Source of the DNA: Drosophila persimilis
Taxonomy: Eukaryota; Arthropoda; Insecta; Diptera; Drosophilidae
Direction: 5' to 3'
Length of the DNA stretch: 64,000 nt
Assembly (NCBI RefSeq): GCF_003286085.1
Contig: NW_020825298.1
Coordinates: 14,570,001 to 14,634,000, forward strand
In this document: positions 1 through 14,200 of the stretch, piece after piece
How the letters are laid out: every line of letters begins with the position of its first letter
How positions within the stretch are numbered: position 1 is the stretch's first letter
Made by a program: the position numbers and the translations under genes
Notes under the pieces: generated by a model
The model's database searches: none
Seen by the model: the letters and a program-made list of their open reading frames with translations, nothing else
What the model was told of the DNA's origin: nothing

Positions 1-418
1 CTAATTAAAGATACTTCCACGAGTAATGCAGTGGAAGTTTTCCTTCACTCTGTTGTTCCCTTAACCACACACAGAGAGGGAGGGAGGGAGGGAGGGTGGA
101 TGACGAGGCGCCACAGAAAACTACTCTTGAGGAAACTTTCTTTTGTCTTTCCCTCCACGGTCCTTCCGCCCGACTCCCCCTGCCGACTCTTCAGACTGAG
201 AGTCCAATCAGGCGAACTGCAATTTGCTTAGACCTCCCCTCCCCCCCCTTCGCCGAAAAAGTTGCCGGGGAGAAGGCTAACCAGGAAAGTTCAAAAGTGC
301 AGGCAGCATTATAATTTGTGTGGAGCTGGCTGCCGTGCACTTACCTCCAACCAAAAGAGAGACAGAGAGAGAGAGCAGCAAAGGAAAAACTACTCCATGA
401 AGTAATTCATTACGGGAG

Positions 419-450
<32 letters not shown>

Positions 451-1859
451 TCTGCTATCCCTAGGGATAGCCCAGGAGATGGCAACGGGGAGGCGGAGGA
501 AGCTATTGAATTACAAAGATTAGTTTAATGACAGTTGGCGCTGTTTGATTTTCATTACCCCGCCTGGCCCGCCTGGCCCGCCCAGCCTCTGGCCCGCCAT
601 TGGCCCATTAAATTTACAAGCTTTTACATATTACAGAAGAAGCTCCCCCTGATTAGATGCCCACATTCCCTGCCATGAGGCAGCAGTTAGCCAGACCGAC
701 CATGACGATGGCTATGGCTATGGCTATGGCCAGCAGATTGTTAACTTGGGCAATAACAATAATTAAAGTCAAGTTGAAATGCACATAACCGAGGATATTA
801 GCATTTTAAATGATGTTCCTGCCGTGCCGTGCCGTCCGCCACGAGCCTGGAGGATATTTGCTACCAGCAGCAGTTTTATGAAGATTAAATGGACCTTTTT
901 TTTTGCTACTCCTCCGTCTCCTCCGTCTCCCTGTTCGCCCCCATTCATCTTTGATCCGTGCACTTGAGAATAATCGCAGTTTGGCCAGGAAAGAGTGTAA
1001 GATACTCGAGTATCTTCGGCATAAAGTGCGCAAAGAAATGGCCAAAGATTTAACCCCCTGCCGCTTCAATAATGTCTCAATCCAGTTGGCGGAAGTCTCT
1101 CTAACTAATTGCTCTCTTCACCGGCCTGCACACATGCCAGGGACATGAAAATTAATAACTAAAAAACCACCAGGAGAGAGAAGGAAAAAACATTAAAAAC
1201 ATACACCGTAGATATTGGCAAAAGCCATTCGATTCGATTCAATAACCCGCTGGCAGGGGGCAGCGACCAAATGAAGCAATTTGTGACGACAGGAGGAGGC
1301 CTGCCAGAAGCCAGAAGACCAGGCCTAGAGAGCGGCCCATGAATAATGGCCAGGCATTAAGGCAGCAGCCCGGCAGCAGACCCCAAAATGCAATCAAGCA
1401 TGTAAAACTTAATTGAAATATAAACCAAAAAAGAGCGTACGAGTGGTTAACATATCAATGCGGCTGCCAGCTAGAAATTGATTAAAGTTTAGGCCTAGGA
1501 CAGGGTCTGGGAGGGGGACGGAGACGGGGACTGGGACGGGGACTGCGACTGGGATATAACTTAAATTAATCCTTAATTACATAGACAACATCCTCCTCCT
1601 TCTGTGTGTGTGCCACAAACAGCTTAACGAACGCAGACGAGCTGCCAGACAGCAGCACCATGCCCCATGCCCCATGCCGTGTGGTGCCCCAACGCTTAAT
1701 GTCAATTAATTTATAAGCAAAAAATTTCCCTACTCCCCGCCCCGCCCACCAAAAGACTGTCGGGCAACTGGTTTTTCGCGAAGCAAAGCTACCGTAAAAG
1801 TGGAGCCTAATTAATAAAGTCTTCTCTTCTCTTCTCTTCTCTTCTCGTTTCCGCCGCAG
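1..1859 (+). other. Intron upstream of the first visible receptor exon (presumed)
   Basis: No coding exon recognised. The first exon at 1860 opens in phase 2, so more coding sequence must lie further 5', outside the window; I found no segment here matching a DDR signal peptide or the first discoidin strands. The stretch holds an (AG)n tract at 423-450, a shorter GA run at about 362-375, and a pyrimidine-rich CTTCT array (about 1821-1846) that forms the polypyrimidine tract of the exon's acceptor. Confidence 0.6.
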
Positions 1860-2091
1860 ACTGAAAACCGATAATAATGGCGGTGCCTGGTGCCCCAAGC
1901 ACATGGTATCGAATGCGCTCAAGGAGTATCTGCAGGTCGATCTGCTGCAGACGCATGTGATAACCGCTGTACGCACCCAGGGGAGATTCGGCAAGGGCCA
2001 GGGCCAGGAGTACACCGAGGCCTATGTCCTCGAGTACTGGCGGCCGGGCTTTGACAAATGGCAGCGCTGGAAGAACTCCCAGGGCAAGGAG
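1860..2091 (+). CDS. smal: Receptor exon: discoidin domain, first visible part
   Basis: Acceptor CCGCCGCAG ends at 1859 and donor GTAAGT starts at 2092. It enters with one base completing a codon and leaves in phase 0. The peptide includes NNGGAWCPKHM, LKEYLQVDL, ITAVRTQGR and YVLEYWRPG, which track the collagen-binding discoidin domain of animal DDRs closely (GAWCP, the LQ.DL strand, TQGR). The first in-frame ATG (1903) is internal and should not be taken as a start. Confidence 0.93.
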
Positions 2092-3280
2092 GTAAGTGAA
2101 TCGAGCCCGTCCTATCCGCTGCATAGCCCCTACAGGTTTTCCTTCTCTCTCTCCACAGATTCTGCCCGGCAACATCAACACCTACAGCGAGGTGGAGAAC
2201 GCCCTGCAGCCCATAATATTCGCCTCAAAGATACGCATCTATCCGTACGGCCAGTACGATCGGACTGTCTGTCTGCGTGCCGAGATCGTCGGCTGTCCCT
2301 GGGAAGGTGAGTCGTTCGAGTGCGATAAAAGTACGACATGAGCAATGATAGTGCGGAGAGGCTAACAGAGTTTTAGTGTCGGCCGCTAATTTATCAACCG
2401 AAGGAGAGGCTTTGAGGCCCCTGCCATGGCCAAAAGCGGCTTAAGTGTTCGCTCTCCCCGTCTGTCTGTTTGTCGCGAAATTAGCATGGCATTGCCCCAA
2501 GAGATACAGATAGATGCCTCCGTGTAAGCCGCCGTATGGCAGGCCTCCGCGGTACTCTAAATAGCTGAAATTCAAGGCATACTATTCTCAAGAACCAAAC
2601 ATAGAGATATTTCCCTGAAAATTACAGAAGCAAACCCGCACTTTAGCTGGAATTTCCAGCAGATAATCCCAGCCAGACTGCGCCTATATTTAGACGAACC
2701 CTCGCACTTTTTTTTGTTCCTTTTCAACGGCCATGTGTACTTGAAAAATATCGCGTGCAGACATTGGGAAAACAAACCCGACCAAAATCGAAATCCCAGA
2801 CGACGACAAGTCCAAAAAGGCAGCAAAAAAAAACGGCAGCAAAAACCTGGTCTTGTCGATGTTTGCACGCAATTGTCAAGTAGTGCACGGAGCCGCGAGT
2901 CCACACAGAAACAAGTCTGGACAAACAAATTTTTCTATAATTTCCAGGGGGGCCAGAGGGGCACAGATGGGCACAGAGGGGCGCAGAGGGGCAGAGAGGC
3001 AGAGCGGCAGAGTGCCAGAGGAGTGGAGCTCCAGAGCCTAATGACAATTTGTACGCGGACTCGGGTATCCCTTGGGAAAAGGCGCGGAAGTTGAAAATTA
3101 TTCTGTAAATTAACGCAGCGCTTTCCAAGCGGGTTGGGGGGAGGGGGGAGGGGCGGAGTGCCCTCGCCGATAAGTGGCGCCGCCGTTTTGGGCTCAAAAA
3201 CTATGCATACGCCCACTTCGACGGTGGTGGCATGAGGCTTTGAGGTTTCCAGACATGCAACCCGCTCCTGACCGACCGTT

Positions 3281-3320
<40 letters not shown>

Positions 3321-6300
3321 TTTGCGGCCATGTCATTTGATTTGCTTGCCCCACGGGGCACAGGGCACGAGGGGAGGCACATTTCATATGCAAATTAAAC
3401 AAGATAAGATGGGGAAATGGGTCCGCAAACAGAGAACAGAAAACACTAAAGTGGAGCCCTAGCGCAGGGGAATACTAGACTGCGGAATGGGTGGGGGGGC
3501 GGGGGGTCTAGACAAGTGCCAGACCTTTGTTGGGGTGGGGTTCAACATATTTCCTTCCTTTATATCTGTGTCGATTTCATTTCGATTTAATATGCCCAAA
3601 GATGGATCATAATTGTTTATAAATTGTGGCCATAAATTCGTTGGTAGCCGCATTTCAAAATGCAAATCGATACGAACCGCGCCGCGCCGCACCCACGGAC
3701 AGGAGGCCGCACCCAGAGCTGCGCCTGGAAGCGCCACAAAAATCCACAAAAAACAAATGTTAGATCGCCCCTCCAGGTCGGTCGGTCGGTCGGTCACGTC
3801 ATGGCCCACGGGCCCAACGGCCCAGAGATTATCTCTAAACTTTGATTTCCCAAAAAGCGACACTAAACACAAATTTGTTACAAAGCTTAGCCCTTCGGAT
3901 CCCATCCGAATGAAATTGGAATCAGAATTTGTTATTGGAAATGGGAATGGGAATTGGAATTGGAACTGGAACTGGAACTGGAACTGGGCTTGAAGTGCAT
4001 TATAAATGCAACAACTGATTAGCGTTAAGCCGGGGATTTATGGGGACCACCGCCACTCCACTCCAGTCCACTCCACCCATTCATGGCTATATAATTTATG
4101 GATCTTTTAAAGGGCATTGCGGCCTGAGGTTTGTTGAGGTGCTGTTGAAACCTGAAGCTCACTGAAGAAGTTGCTTGGGTTTGGGTTTGGGTCTGGTGCT
4201 TAAAAGCGGTGTGACGCAGCGACAAGTGGGTGTAGTCAGAGATTATGGTAGCTCTCCTCGAGTGGGAGAAGAGTTTTCCAAGAGTGGGAAAGACTTGTAC
4301 TAGATTACTGATTAAAATATAATCAAACCCTAATCAAAATCTCTAAAAATTTCAGTTTAAGTAGAAAAAAACTTATGCTGTGCGAAATACTAAACTGATT
4401 TTGCTGAATTTTGGCGGATAGATAGATCATAGCTAGTTATTTACACAAACCAAGTTTCATTGGCATATCTTGAAAATTGTAGACACCACAACTTTTTTTG
4501 TTATTCAGACACTAATAAAAATAATGCTCCGATTATAAAGATCTTTGGTATATAAGCATATAATGGCTTTCCGTAAATATTCAGCAAGTTTGAGCTTAAT
4601 ATTTTGAAGATTGTAGACCCTACAACAGACAGAAAATATATGAAAAATATAGTTCCGGTTTTTACTCGTAAAAGTTGTAGTTCTGCAAACAAATTACCTT
4701 TAAATTTCACTTTGTGAAATACCAAAAGAGCTCTGCCTAAAGGGGTCTTCAGCTCTTTTCCCCTTTTTGCTCCCCCTCCCCCCTGCCTCTGTATCTCCAC
4801 CATCTCTTCAGTTCACTGAAAGAGACCACTCATCCATCCATCTTATATCCTCAATTTGACTCATCAACGTTGTCGCTGTAGTCGTTGTAGTTGTCGTTTT
4901 GGATTGCGTGACGGGTGCCCCCAAAAAAAAACCAACAACAACAACAAAAGGAGGGAAAAATTACATTTTATATATTGCAGTTTCAGTGGAGACGCCCCCG
5001 CCATTTGCCATTTGCCATCTTCCACGCACTTAAACAAGGACTCCTTGTTCCTTACTTTTTTTTTTGCTCATTTTTTCGGCAGTATTATCCTCCCTGTTAG
5101 CCCCCCCGCCAACAATCTGCTGCTGCTGCCACGACACGCAAATAAGAATCGCATGCAAGCACGCGAATAACAAGGCAGACAGACAGACAGGCAGGGAGGA
5201 GGGAGGAGGTCTGAGGGAGTGGGTAGCCCCAAAACAGAGGAGGAGCAGGAGAAGCACTTGGCTCCCCTCATATGTGGCTGGTGGACGGTGGACATTGCTG
5301 AAACGAGCGTCGCCTTAAATGTCTTTGCAGTTAATTAAATACACAATTTTCTGTATGCCTCATGGCGTGTCCCAGTGTCCCTGTGTCCCAGTGTCCCTGT
5401 GTCCTTCTGTTTAATTCTTGTAATTAAACGTATGCCTTGAATAATAATTAATATTTTCCACACACTCGTACGGTGATCGATAACTGTCATTTCCTACCTG
5501 AACGAACAGACAACAACATCATCATCATTATCTACGGCTATAATTATGTGTAATTATGTGATTTTTGGTAATTATTGGAAAATTCCTTGCCTGCCCCCCA
5601 CGTGCCTGGATTGTGTAAATAGAAATCCTAGGGAAATTAGTTAAACGTACCCCCCCATTATCCTTCCTATAATTACACCGAGTACACCCTGGCCGGGCAA
5701 CCCCTAACGACTGGCTCCCTTTTTCCATACAAAATGTGTATTGTTTTTGTTTTCGGGGTGGGAGGGGGATGTGAAAGTGCACTCCATGGACGTAATTAGT
5801 GTCAGGTGTTTGTTCTTTACCCAACCCACACACAGACACGGATTGTGGGTGGGTGGTATATCCTTGAAAACACTTTTTGTTTTTGGGTCTGTGCCGCAGA
5901 CTCGAACATGACTCAGTGCCTTTTGGCTCCGCTTCGAACATTTGACTTTGACATTGAAAAACTATCCCCCGAAAATCCCCAAACCATTGCGGAGGGGTGG
6001 TGTGGGGTGGGGGAAACCCACTCTGAAAATTTTGTGCTAAAAATAAACCACAAAAACCAAATGGCAGACAGGGTAGAGAGCGCAGTAGAGTGGCCACAAA
6101 ACGAAATTATGTTTCAAAAGTAACTCAATATCCTGCTCCCTCTCTCTCTCTCCCTCTCTCTGTTGGAAAGTTTCGCCTTGGCTCAGGGGAGAAATACAAG
6201 AAAAACTTAAAATTTTACCGCAGTTTAAAAACCATCCCCCTGCCCCTCAAACAGGGGGGCGAGGGGGGGGCTGCCACATATTGTCAGTCGTTTGTCTGCA

Positions 6301-9300
6301 TCACGTGACACGGAACGCGACGTGACATGACGTGTGTGCATGTGTTCCTCCCCTCTCTCCCTCCACCCCTCTCTTCAGTTCTCATGTTACGCTATTTCTG
6401 GGGTTTTTGGTATCCATTCCACGAATCGCTTTTGGTATTTAAAATTTCCCTTCTTTCCTTCTTTTCCGTATTCCTTTCGCAGAGGGCATCGTCTCGTACA
6501 GCATTCCGAAGGGCGTGCAGCGCGGCATGGAGGTGGATCTCTCCGACAAGACATACGATGGCAATGAGCAGGGCGATCGGTATGTGGACGGTCTGGGCCA
6601 GTTGGTGGACGGACAGAAGGGCAAGGATAACTTCCGCACGGATATACACGGCTTTGGAAAGGGTAAGTGGAAGATGGAAATATCCAATATTTTAAGGTAC
6701 TATTTATTGTGGGTATTCGTAGAATACTCTTATCTTTTTGGCAAGTAAATACTTCAAACATAGGTCTCCCATTCAATATTCTCCCATATTATTGATTACT
6801 CCGAAAAGATCTCTTCTTTGGGGGGGTTCTCCAAAGATTGTTGGACAGAAATCCCTCCGTAACGATCCACTCTTCCTTGGAAGTTCATTATCTAAATTCT
6901 TATCCCATTTTGAAGACCCCAAAACCCTGCTATAATCGTAGATCCCCTCCTAAAAGATACACAATTTATATTTTCCCTTTCTAGATTTCCTGCAGCTTCC
7001 TGCAAGGCAAAACTTTTGCGATGCCTAAAAGGTTTCCCCTCCCCCCCTCCTCCCTGAAATCCAGTAACTTTCTGAAGCTTCCCCTCCCCCCGCCGGCCTA
7101 CATAAAGATTTATGGCAATAGAAAAAACTGATTAACATCAAATAATTACAAAAGTTGCACCGACGGAAAAAGCATAAGGCAAGGTCTCGACGGGCGCGCC
7201 GCCCCCCAGATCCTGAAAGCTCACTTCATTGAACAGCAAAAAGGGGGCAAGGGGCAAAGGGGAATGGGGGTTCAGTCTAGCAGGGCAAACTTTTGGCTTT
7301 TCGCAAATAATTTGCCTGCCGCCACACCACAACAAAACACACAATAAACGAGAAATAAATAATACCCGGGTAGCCGTAAGTTTTTCGGACTGCGACTAGT
7401 ATTTGCCGGAAAAACTTGCACGGATATCCAATCCTCCACCGACTAGCTGTAAAAATGTAAACATTATGCATATTTGATAATTTATGGCAACACTGGCATT
7501 CATTTCCGCCCCCCCCACCCCCGGCGGCGGCTACCCGAGGAATTTTCGCAATTCGCCGCAAGTTTATTTTTTGCCATTTCGCACATTTTCAGTGCCGGCC
7601 CCTGCCCCTGCCCCTGCCACAGTTTTGGCAAATGGCCAATAATCGAAAATTATTGAAAACTTTTTACGCCAGGAATAAAACTTTCGGTCAGACAATTAGA
7701 CATGCAGTCGCTGTGCACCGGAAGCGCCCTCCCCACCCCCCCACCACCCGGCGGAACGGAGTTCGAGTCTCGCTTGGAATCCGAGACATCGTCGAGACAG
7801 TGTGGCCGCCCATTAAATGGGAGTTCGCATTGCATCATGACAAAAGTTTTGCCTTCCTTATTTTTTTCGGCGGCTATTTGCTCCTCTTTTATTGTTATTT
7901 TTGTTGCTGCTGATTTGCATTGTAAGTGGAAATCAATACGAGCATTTGGTGGGGGGGTGGGGGAAGGGGGGTTTGCCCTCCACTTGCATATTGATTGCCT
8001 CCTGTTTGTCGTAGAATTTCTGGTTCCAGCTACCATTCGTAGTGCCAGTTAATATTGCCTGACCCCCTCTCTAAGCCCCCCCCCACGTAGGTGGGCCTCC
8101 ACCACTGAAATTAGGGCCATGCAAACAAAAGGCACCACCGGCAGCCCCTCTAGTGGTATCCACAAAACAATGGCTTAAATGTCGCATTGGCCATAATTTC
8201 TAGTTATTTCCCCCCCCCCCCCAACCACTCACCAACCCCCCTGCTAGACCTTCGTGAGCATTTATTTGCTTTTGTTGGGGGGCAGAAAACTTCACCCCCC
8301 AAAAGCTTAAATAGCTTTACATGTCAGTTCTTTTGGGGTTTGGTCTATTGATTTTTCTCCTCCCCCACCCCCTCCCTTGGCCCACCATTTCATATGGTTT
8401 TCTGATGGTTTTTTATTCGTTGTTTTTTCCGTACAGGTTATGAATGGATTGGCTGGCGGAATGATACGCCCGGTCTGATGGGCAAACCGGTTGAAATTGT
8501 CTTTGAATTCGATACGGTACGCAATTTCAGTGCCATCGTCCTGCATACGAACAATATGTTCACCAAGGATGTTCAGGTGAGTCCAACAACAAAAAGGGAG
8601 TGCTAACCCCTTTCGAAAAGAGAGGGGAAGGCTTTTAAGTGATTTTATTGTGCGGTTCAGTAATCAAAAGAACGGATTATATTCATCGATTTAGCCCGCT
8701 TTAAAATAAAAGTATACCCCTTCCTCTATGGCATTCTTTAACCCTTCTTAACTCTCCTTTTGTAGGTCTTTGTTCATGCCAAAGTCTTCTTTAGCATCGG
8801 CGGACGTTACTTCTCCGGCGAGCCCGTACAGTTCTCGTACATGCCCGATACCATAATGGATCATGCCAGGGATGTCACCATTAAGCTCCATCATCGTGTG
8901 GGCAAATATTTGAAAATCAATTTGTACTTTGCCGTCAAATGGATAATGCTATCGGAGATCAGTTTTATATCTGGTGAGTACACTCGAACACTCCAAAACT
9001 CGTACGTGCTTGCAAGTGAATGAAAATGAATAAAAATTGCCAGAAAATTGCCGAGAAAGAGCGGGAGAAGGACCTGAATCTGAATCTGAATGCATTTTTC
9101 AGCTTCATTTCACTTTCGAGTGGTGGTGGAAAATGTAGGAAAATGTTGGAAAATGTAGGAAAATTCAATGCATTACACTTAACAGAGAGGGGATAAAACA
9201 TTTTTCCAACATTTTGGCCAGCAACAATGGTCGGCAGAGGGGCAGGCTGGCAGGGCAGGAGAGATAAGCAAAAGCATAGAAAAGAAAATCCCTCTCAATG

Positions 9301-12300
9301 GAGAGACCTTTCCCTCCTTGGCTTAGGGGTAGGAATCCACCCTCTCTCTGCCACCGGGAGGGTGCCAGTGCCTTTTGGCATGTCCTGATTAAATTGTACC
9401 AAGTGCAAGGCTCATGTTTAGCATCGGAAACTGCAACCCTCTGCACAAATTGCTTTGATCCTCGGCTTGGCAGCGGTCACTGAACCAGAGATCATTTATA
9501 TTCATTCCAGAGTTCGGGGGTTTTCTCCCTCCCCGACCCCCAATCGAAGCGTAAATCTAGGGAAATCCCACACCCTTGGCCAGGCAGGCAGGCAGCAGTA
9601 GGTGTGAAAAGCGGACTAGGGCATAGATTTCCATGGATCCATGGACTGATTTGATTGATGAGTCAAATAGAGCGTGCCGCATGAATAGGGGATTTCCCGT
9701 GTGCTGCATATTACTATTTTTCCGGCCAGATGGTTTTACGGGATTTAGGGGGGTTGGTGTTTTCATAGCGAAAAGGAAGTCGGCCCATAAATCGAATGCT
9801 AGTGAGATTTTTATAGTTCAATTAGGAATAAAGAGATTGAAAACAGGAACACAAGCAGAAGGCCTGCTCTACCTGAGTAGGAGCTTCAATGGGAAAGCGA
9901 TTTACGAGGGGCAGAAGATCTTTTGAAAGGCAAAGAGGACTCTTTGGGGGGAAGATCATTCCAACAATCATCCTTTTATCCGAACGAAACAAACAATGTC
10001 CCTCTTGGGCAAAAGTTTTCCGAGAACAATTCACTTGAAGATCGAGTAATCCTGAAAAGCATTACGCAGCACAAAAACCGCCGTCCCAAGGATAACCAAA
10101 AACAAAAAGCGAATATATGGGAAACCACAAAAGTTCCATGCGGTGTGCTGCTTTTTGGGGGGCCAGCAATTACATGACGAACCAGAAACAGCATTTGTCA
10201 CGCACACAAAACGAGAGACCATACCAGAGATGGTATGGTATGGGATCTGATGGCGATGGCGAGGCAGGAGGCAGGAGGCAACCAGCTGTTTTTTCTGTAT
10301 GCCACTCGAGCGAGGGAAAGGCCTCAAGGAACTGGGGTAAGGGGTAAACAAAAGACCAAAACGCACGTATCTTTCGAGTGTTCGTTTCGTGTGCGTATAT
10401 TTTTATCAGGCACTATACCGGAGAGATTTAACCCCAATTTGTGAGTATTTTTTGTGTTTTTTTTTTTGCTGGCTTGCGGTGATTTGCTGTCGCTGGAGTT
10501 ATATTTAAAGGTTTTCTCTAAAAATACAAAAGGAAACCATGAAAACAAAGAGCCAGAGAGATGAGAGAGACCCTGGGGACACACACAAAGAGAATTAGTT
10601 ATAAAAGAAAGACGGAGGCATGCCACAGAGCACAAAAACAGGAAGGGATATGCGGCATATTTGCCATTACTTTTGCCTTCCCCCTGTGTCTGTGTGTGTG
10701 TGATAAATGTGGCACGAAATATTTTAATTATTTTAAACGTTTTATGACGACCACAGAGAGAGCCAGGAGGCAATGGGCTGGAAGAGGGACAGAGAGAGAG
10801 GGAGAGCGAGAGATTCTAGAGATATTCCCCCTTTTACAAGTAGGGAAGCGCACAGGAAAAAACACACAGCGACAAGAAGGACAATGGCAATGTCGAAACA
10901 AAAGCCCAGGCCAGGCCAGGACACACAACTGTACAGGGGATGCCTTGAGAGACCCGCCTGCCGTCTAAGGAGCCCAGGCGACATAACTCAAAACAGCAGC
11001 CAGACCCCGTACTCCCTCCAGTACTCCTCCCCGTACTCAGTCAGCCATGGGACGAAGACGACTGGCGGGCAGGCAAGAACTTCACACAGTAATTACGCCA
11101 TTTACTGTCCTGAAGAAAACGGGGTCACCCACTCAAGGAAACGCTGGTTTTTTTTTTTTTTTGGGCAGCAGCAGGCCAGCCCGGAGCGGACAAAAAACAA
11201 GAGGGAGAGAGGATGAAACATTTCTGCTTTGTTATGCCCTCAAGATGTTGGCGAGATAAATGACAACACTTCTGGGGCCACCATCGCCGCCATATGCTGC
11301 TATATTCTGTAGTTGGGAGGAGCGATTCCATAAGCCTGGGAAATGGTATTATTTGGACATCAAAGGAAACTCCTGAACAGGTGCTGCGGTGCTGCTCAGA
11401 CTCAGTGTCTCAGCTAATAATCAGGCCTAAGCCTTAGGAATTATGGAACCCTGGAGTTATCAACCTTCGCGGATGGTTTGGGGATGATTAAACCCGAGGA
11501 TAACTGAGTCCTGGGGGTTGATGGAGCAATGAAAATTGATGGAATGGATAGATATGATAGATTAGAAATAATTAGGAAAAGGAAGTGCGGCGAGCGGGCA
11601 ATTAGAAGGATGGCAGACTCAAAGAACTCGGGATCTATAAGAGATACAACTTTGATGGTGATGGGGAAAGGTAGTAGGAAAAATATAAGCAGGAATATTT
11701 CATGAGAGATGTTCTACATGTTCTCTTAACTATTATAGTCTATGGTAACTCATGATATAGGGGAGATACGACATTACTTTTCTTGTGGGAAGGAAGTTGA
11801 ACAAATATAAGCTGAAATATATAGTGAAATATGATCTAAATGTTCTCCAAACTATTGTAGCCTATGATAACTCATGGTATAGTGAAGATACGACTTTGAT
11901 GTTTCAGTGGGTAAAAAGTGAGTAAAATATAAGCATAAATATACAATGAAAGATGTTCTAGCAATACTCTAAACCATTATAGCCCATAGTAACTCATGAT
12001 ATATGGTAGTTGTGACTACCATTTTTCTACTGTTACAAAGCTCATGGATTGCTTAAGCAATTCCAAAAGTGAGGCATAATCAAAAGTTGATACAACTCAA
12101 GATATCATATGATACTATATGGGGAGGTTCCTGCCCAGAGTTACGCCAATCAAAACGCACTCCAAGCATAACTTTAACAATGAATAGGGTTTCCTCTGGC
12201 ATATATTAGGCATTTAAAAATCATTAGGAAAACAAAAAGCCGAATGTACCGAATATAATGTATATTCATAAGAAACGAGGGCTCTCTAGAGCGAGTGACG

Positions 12301-14165
12301 CCCCTTAAAAAACAAATCAAATCAAACATCTGCACACAAGACCTTTTTTTTTGTAAAACAGACCCCGAGTCGGAGACGGAGTCCGAGACCCAAAAGTTGA
12401 CAGGAAATGAACACGTTAGAGGTCATATATAGTGGAAAAGAAAAGCGTGTCGAAAGCGAAACAATTTAAAGCAGAACGAAAGGTGTAAGAAGGCAAGGGA
12501 CTACGAAAGAAGAAAGGTAGAGGAGGGCGAAGAAAAACTAATCATTGAAGCGCAGCTGTGCGCGGCGTCGGCAAAACTTCTGAAGATGGAAATGAAAATG
12601 AAAATGAAAATGAACTTCAACCCAATCTAACTCGTTCTGTGTCTCTCTCCCTTTGCAGTCCCCGCCATGGGAAATTTCACAGACGAGCAGGAGCAGCGCA
12701 ACGGCAACTCGCCCAGCCAGGCGCAGGATACACGCGAGTATCCTTTGCAGAGCAACGACTATCAGCACAATCATGGCAAAAATAAAATGAACGTCGCCGC
12801 AAATGGCGGAGGTGCAGGAGGCGCCACTGGTGCCTCATCCGGCGGCGGCGGCGGCGACTCCAAGTACAACAATGGACCGCAGTGTAAGTTGAATTCAATT
12901 AAAGAGGAAAAAAAAGCCTTTTCCGTTTTTTGCTAATTATTTAGTTGAACAATATTTACATTTAATTTCGTTTCGGTGTCGTTTGTTCATTTAAAATTTC
13001 AATTTTGTGTCGCTCTCTCCCATTGCAGTAATTGCACCACGGCCCATTGATCAGGAGCCGAACGATGCGAATTTCATTGGCGTTGTCATTGTTGTCCTAA
13101 CAACGATAATTATCCTTTTGGTGGCCATCATCCTGTTCATCGTGTCGCGCACTAAGCGGGCCCGCGGCAGCAACGTCCTGGATGCATTCCAATACAGCTT
13201 CAATCCGAATACCCTCGGCGGCAATGTGGACAAGCATCGACAGAATGGCAATAGCATTAAGGTGAGACCATCAAAGGAGTATGGAGTGTGGAGTATGGAG
13301 TGTGCAGTGGAAGGGTGGTCTCTGTGTGGAAATTCCTGCCTTGCGCTCGAAATTTTCCACATAATTGTTCAATGTAGCGTGGAGTTTCCACATTGCTTGC
13401 GTTCTACGTGAGAGTCTCTCTGGACCCGGCATTTATTTAATAGAACCTTACCACGGGCCGGACTCTGCTGTTGATTTGTGGGGGTCAAGCGTAAGTGCTT
13501 GAGCGAAGAAAAAAAGAGAAGAAAATACTCTAAAGTTCGAACAAAACAGAAGGTGGTCGAGAGTAGATTCGTAGCCAAGTCTTGTGTAAGAGAGAAAATT
13601 GGATTAAGGAAGTTTTCCCACCCACCTCCCTCCCCACCCTAGCCCTTCAAGTGGCGGGAAAGTGTGCGAAAAACTTGAACGCAACACGAAGGAAAACTAT
13701 CCAAGTAGAAAGATTTGAAAGCAACAGATAAGGGATTTGTGTTCGGTGTAAATCCAGCAACTAATCGAAAGGATATCCTCTGAATTTTGGGCGCCTCTTT
13801 AATGACAAAACCCTCCCTCCCCTCTTCACCCTTTCAGGCCAGTGTCGATGACAACGATTCCATCGGCAAGAACAGCCTCTACCACGAGCCCTTCAACGTC
13901 AACATGTACACGAGCGGCGTGAACGGCTACGCAGCGGTTAATGATTTACAGTGCAACATGACGCCAGACTATACAGGTGTGTACAACCCCCACAGTGAAC
14001 CCTCCCCCAAAGACCCCCAGACACACAGGCAAACCGCGGTAAATCCTCGCTGGCGTCACACATTTCCGTTTGCTTGGGCGATCATAAAATATGGCTGCTT
14101 TGCCGGCAAAACTAATGCAAATAAATTTTTTGTGTCAATTTCCCCTTGGACTAAACCCAACCTTT

Positions 14166-14200
<35 letters not shown>

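Larger units (their letters stand above)
2307..6482 (+). other. Receptor intron of 4.2 kb
   Basis: No exon of the receptor seems to be missing here, because flanking phases join (GAG codon) and domain order is continuous. Contents seen: (CA)n at 3282-3319; a hexamer run of TGGAAY type at about 3935-3988; a diverged tandem/dispersed repeat at 4390-4680 (entered separately); (TC)n near 6137-6160. Otherwise AT-rich, poly-A or poly-T studded noncoding sequence. Confidence 0.7.

Noticed and set aside
13007-13411. Treating the transmembrane exon as an independent small membrane protein
   Set aside because: The upstream part of the frame is intron; the exon begins at a consensus acceptor and joins in phase to the receptor.
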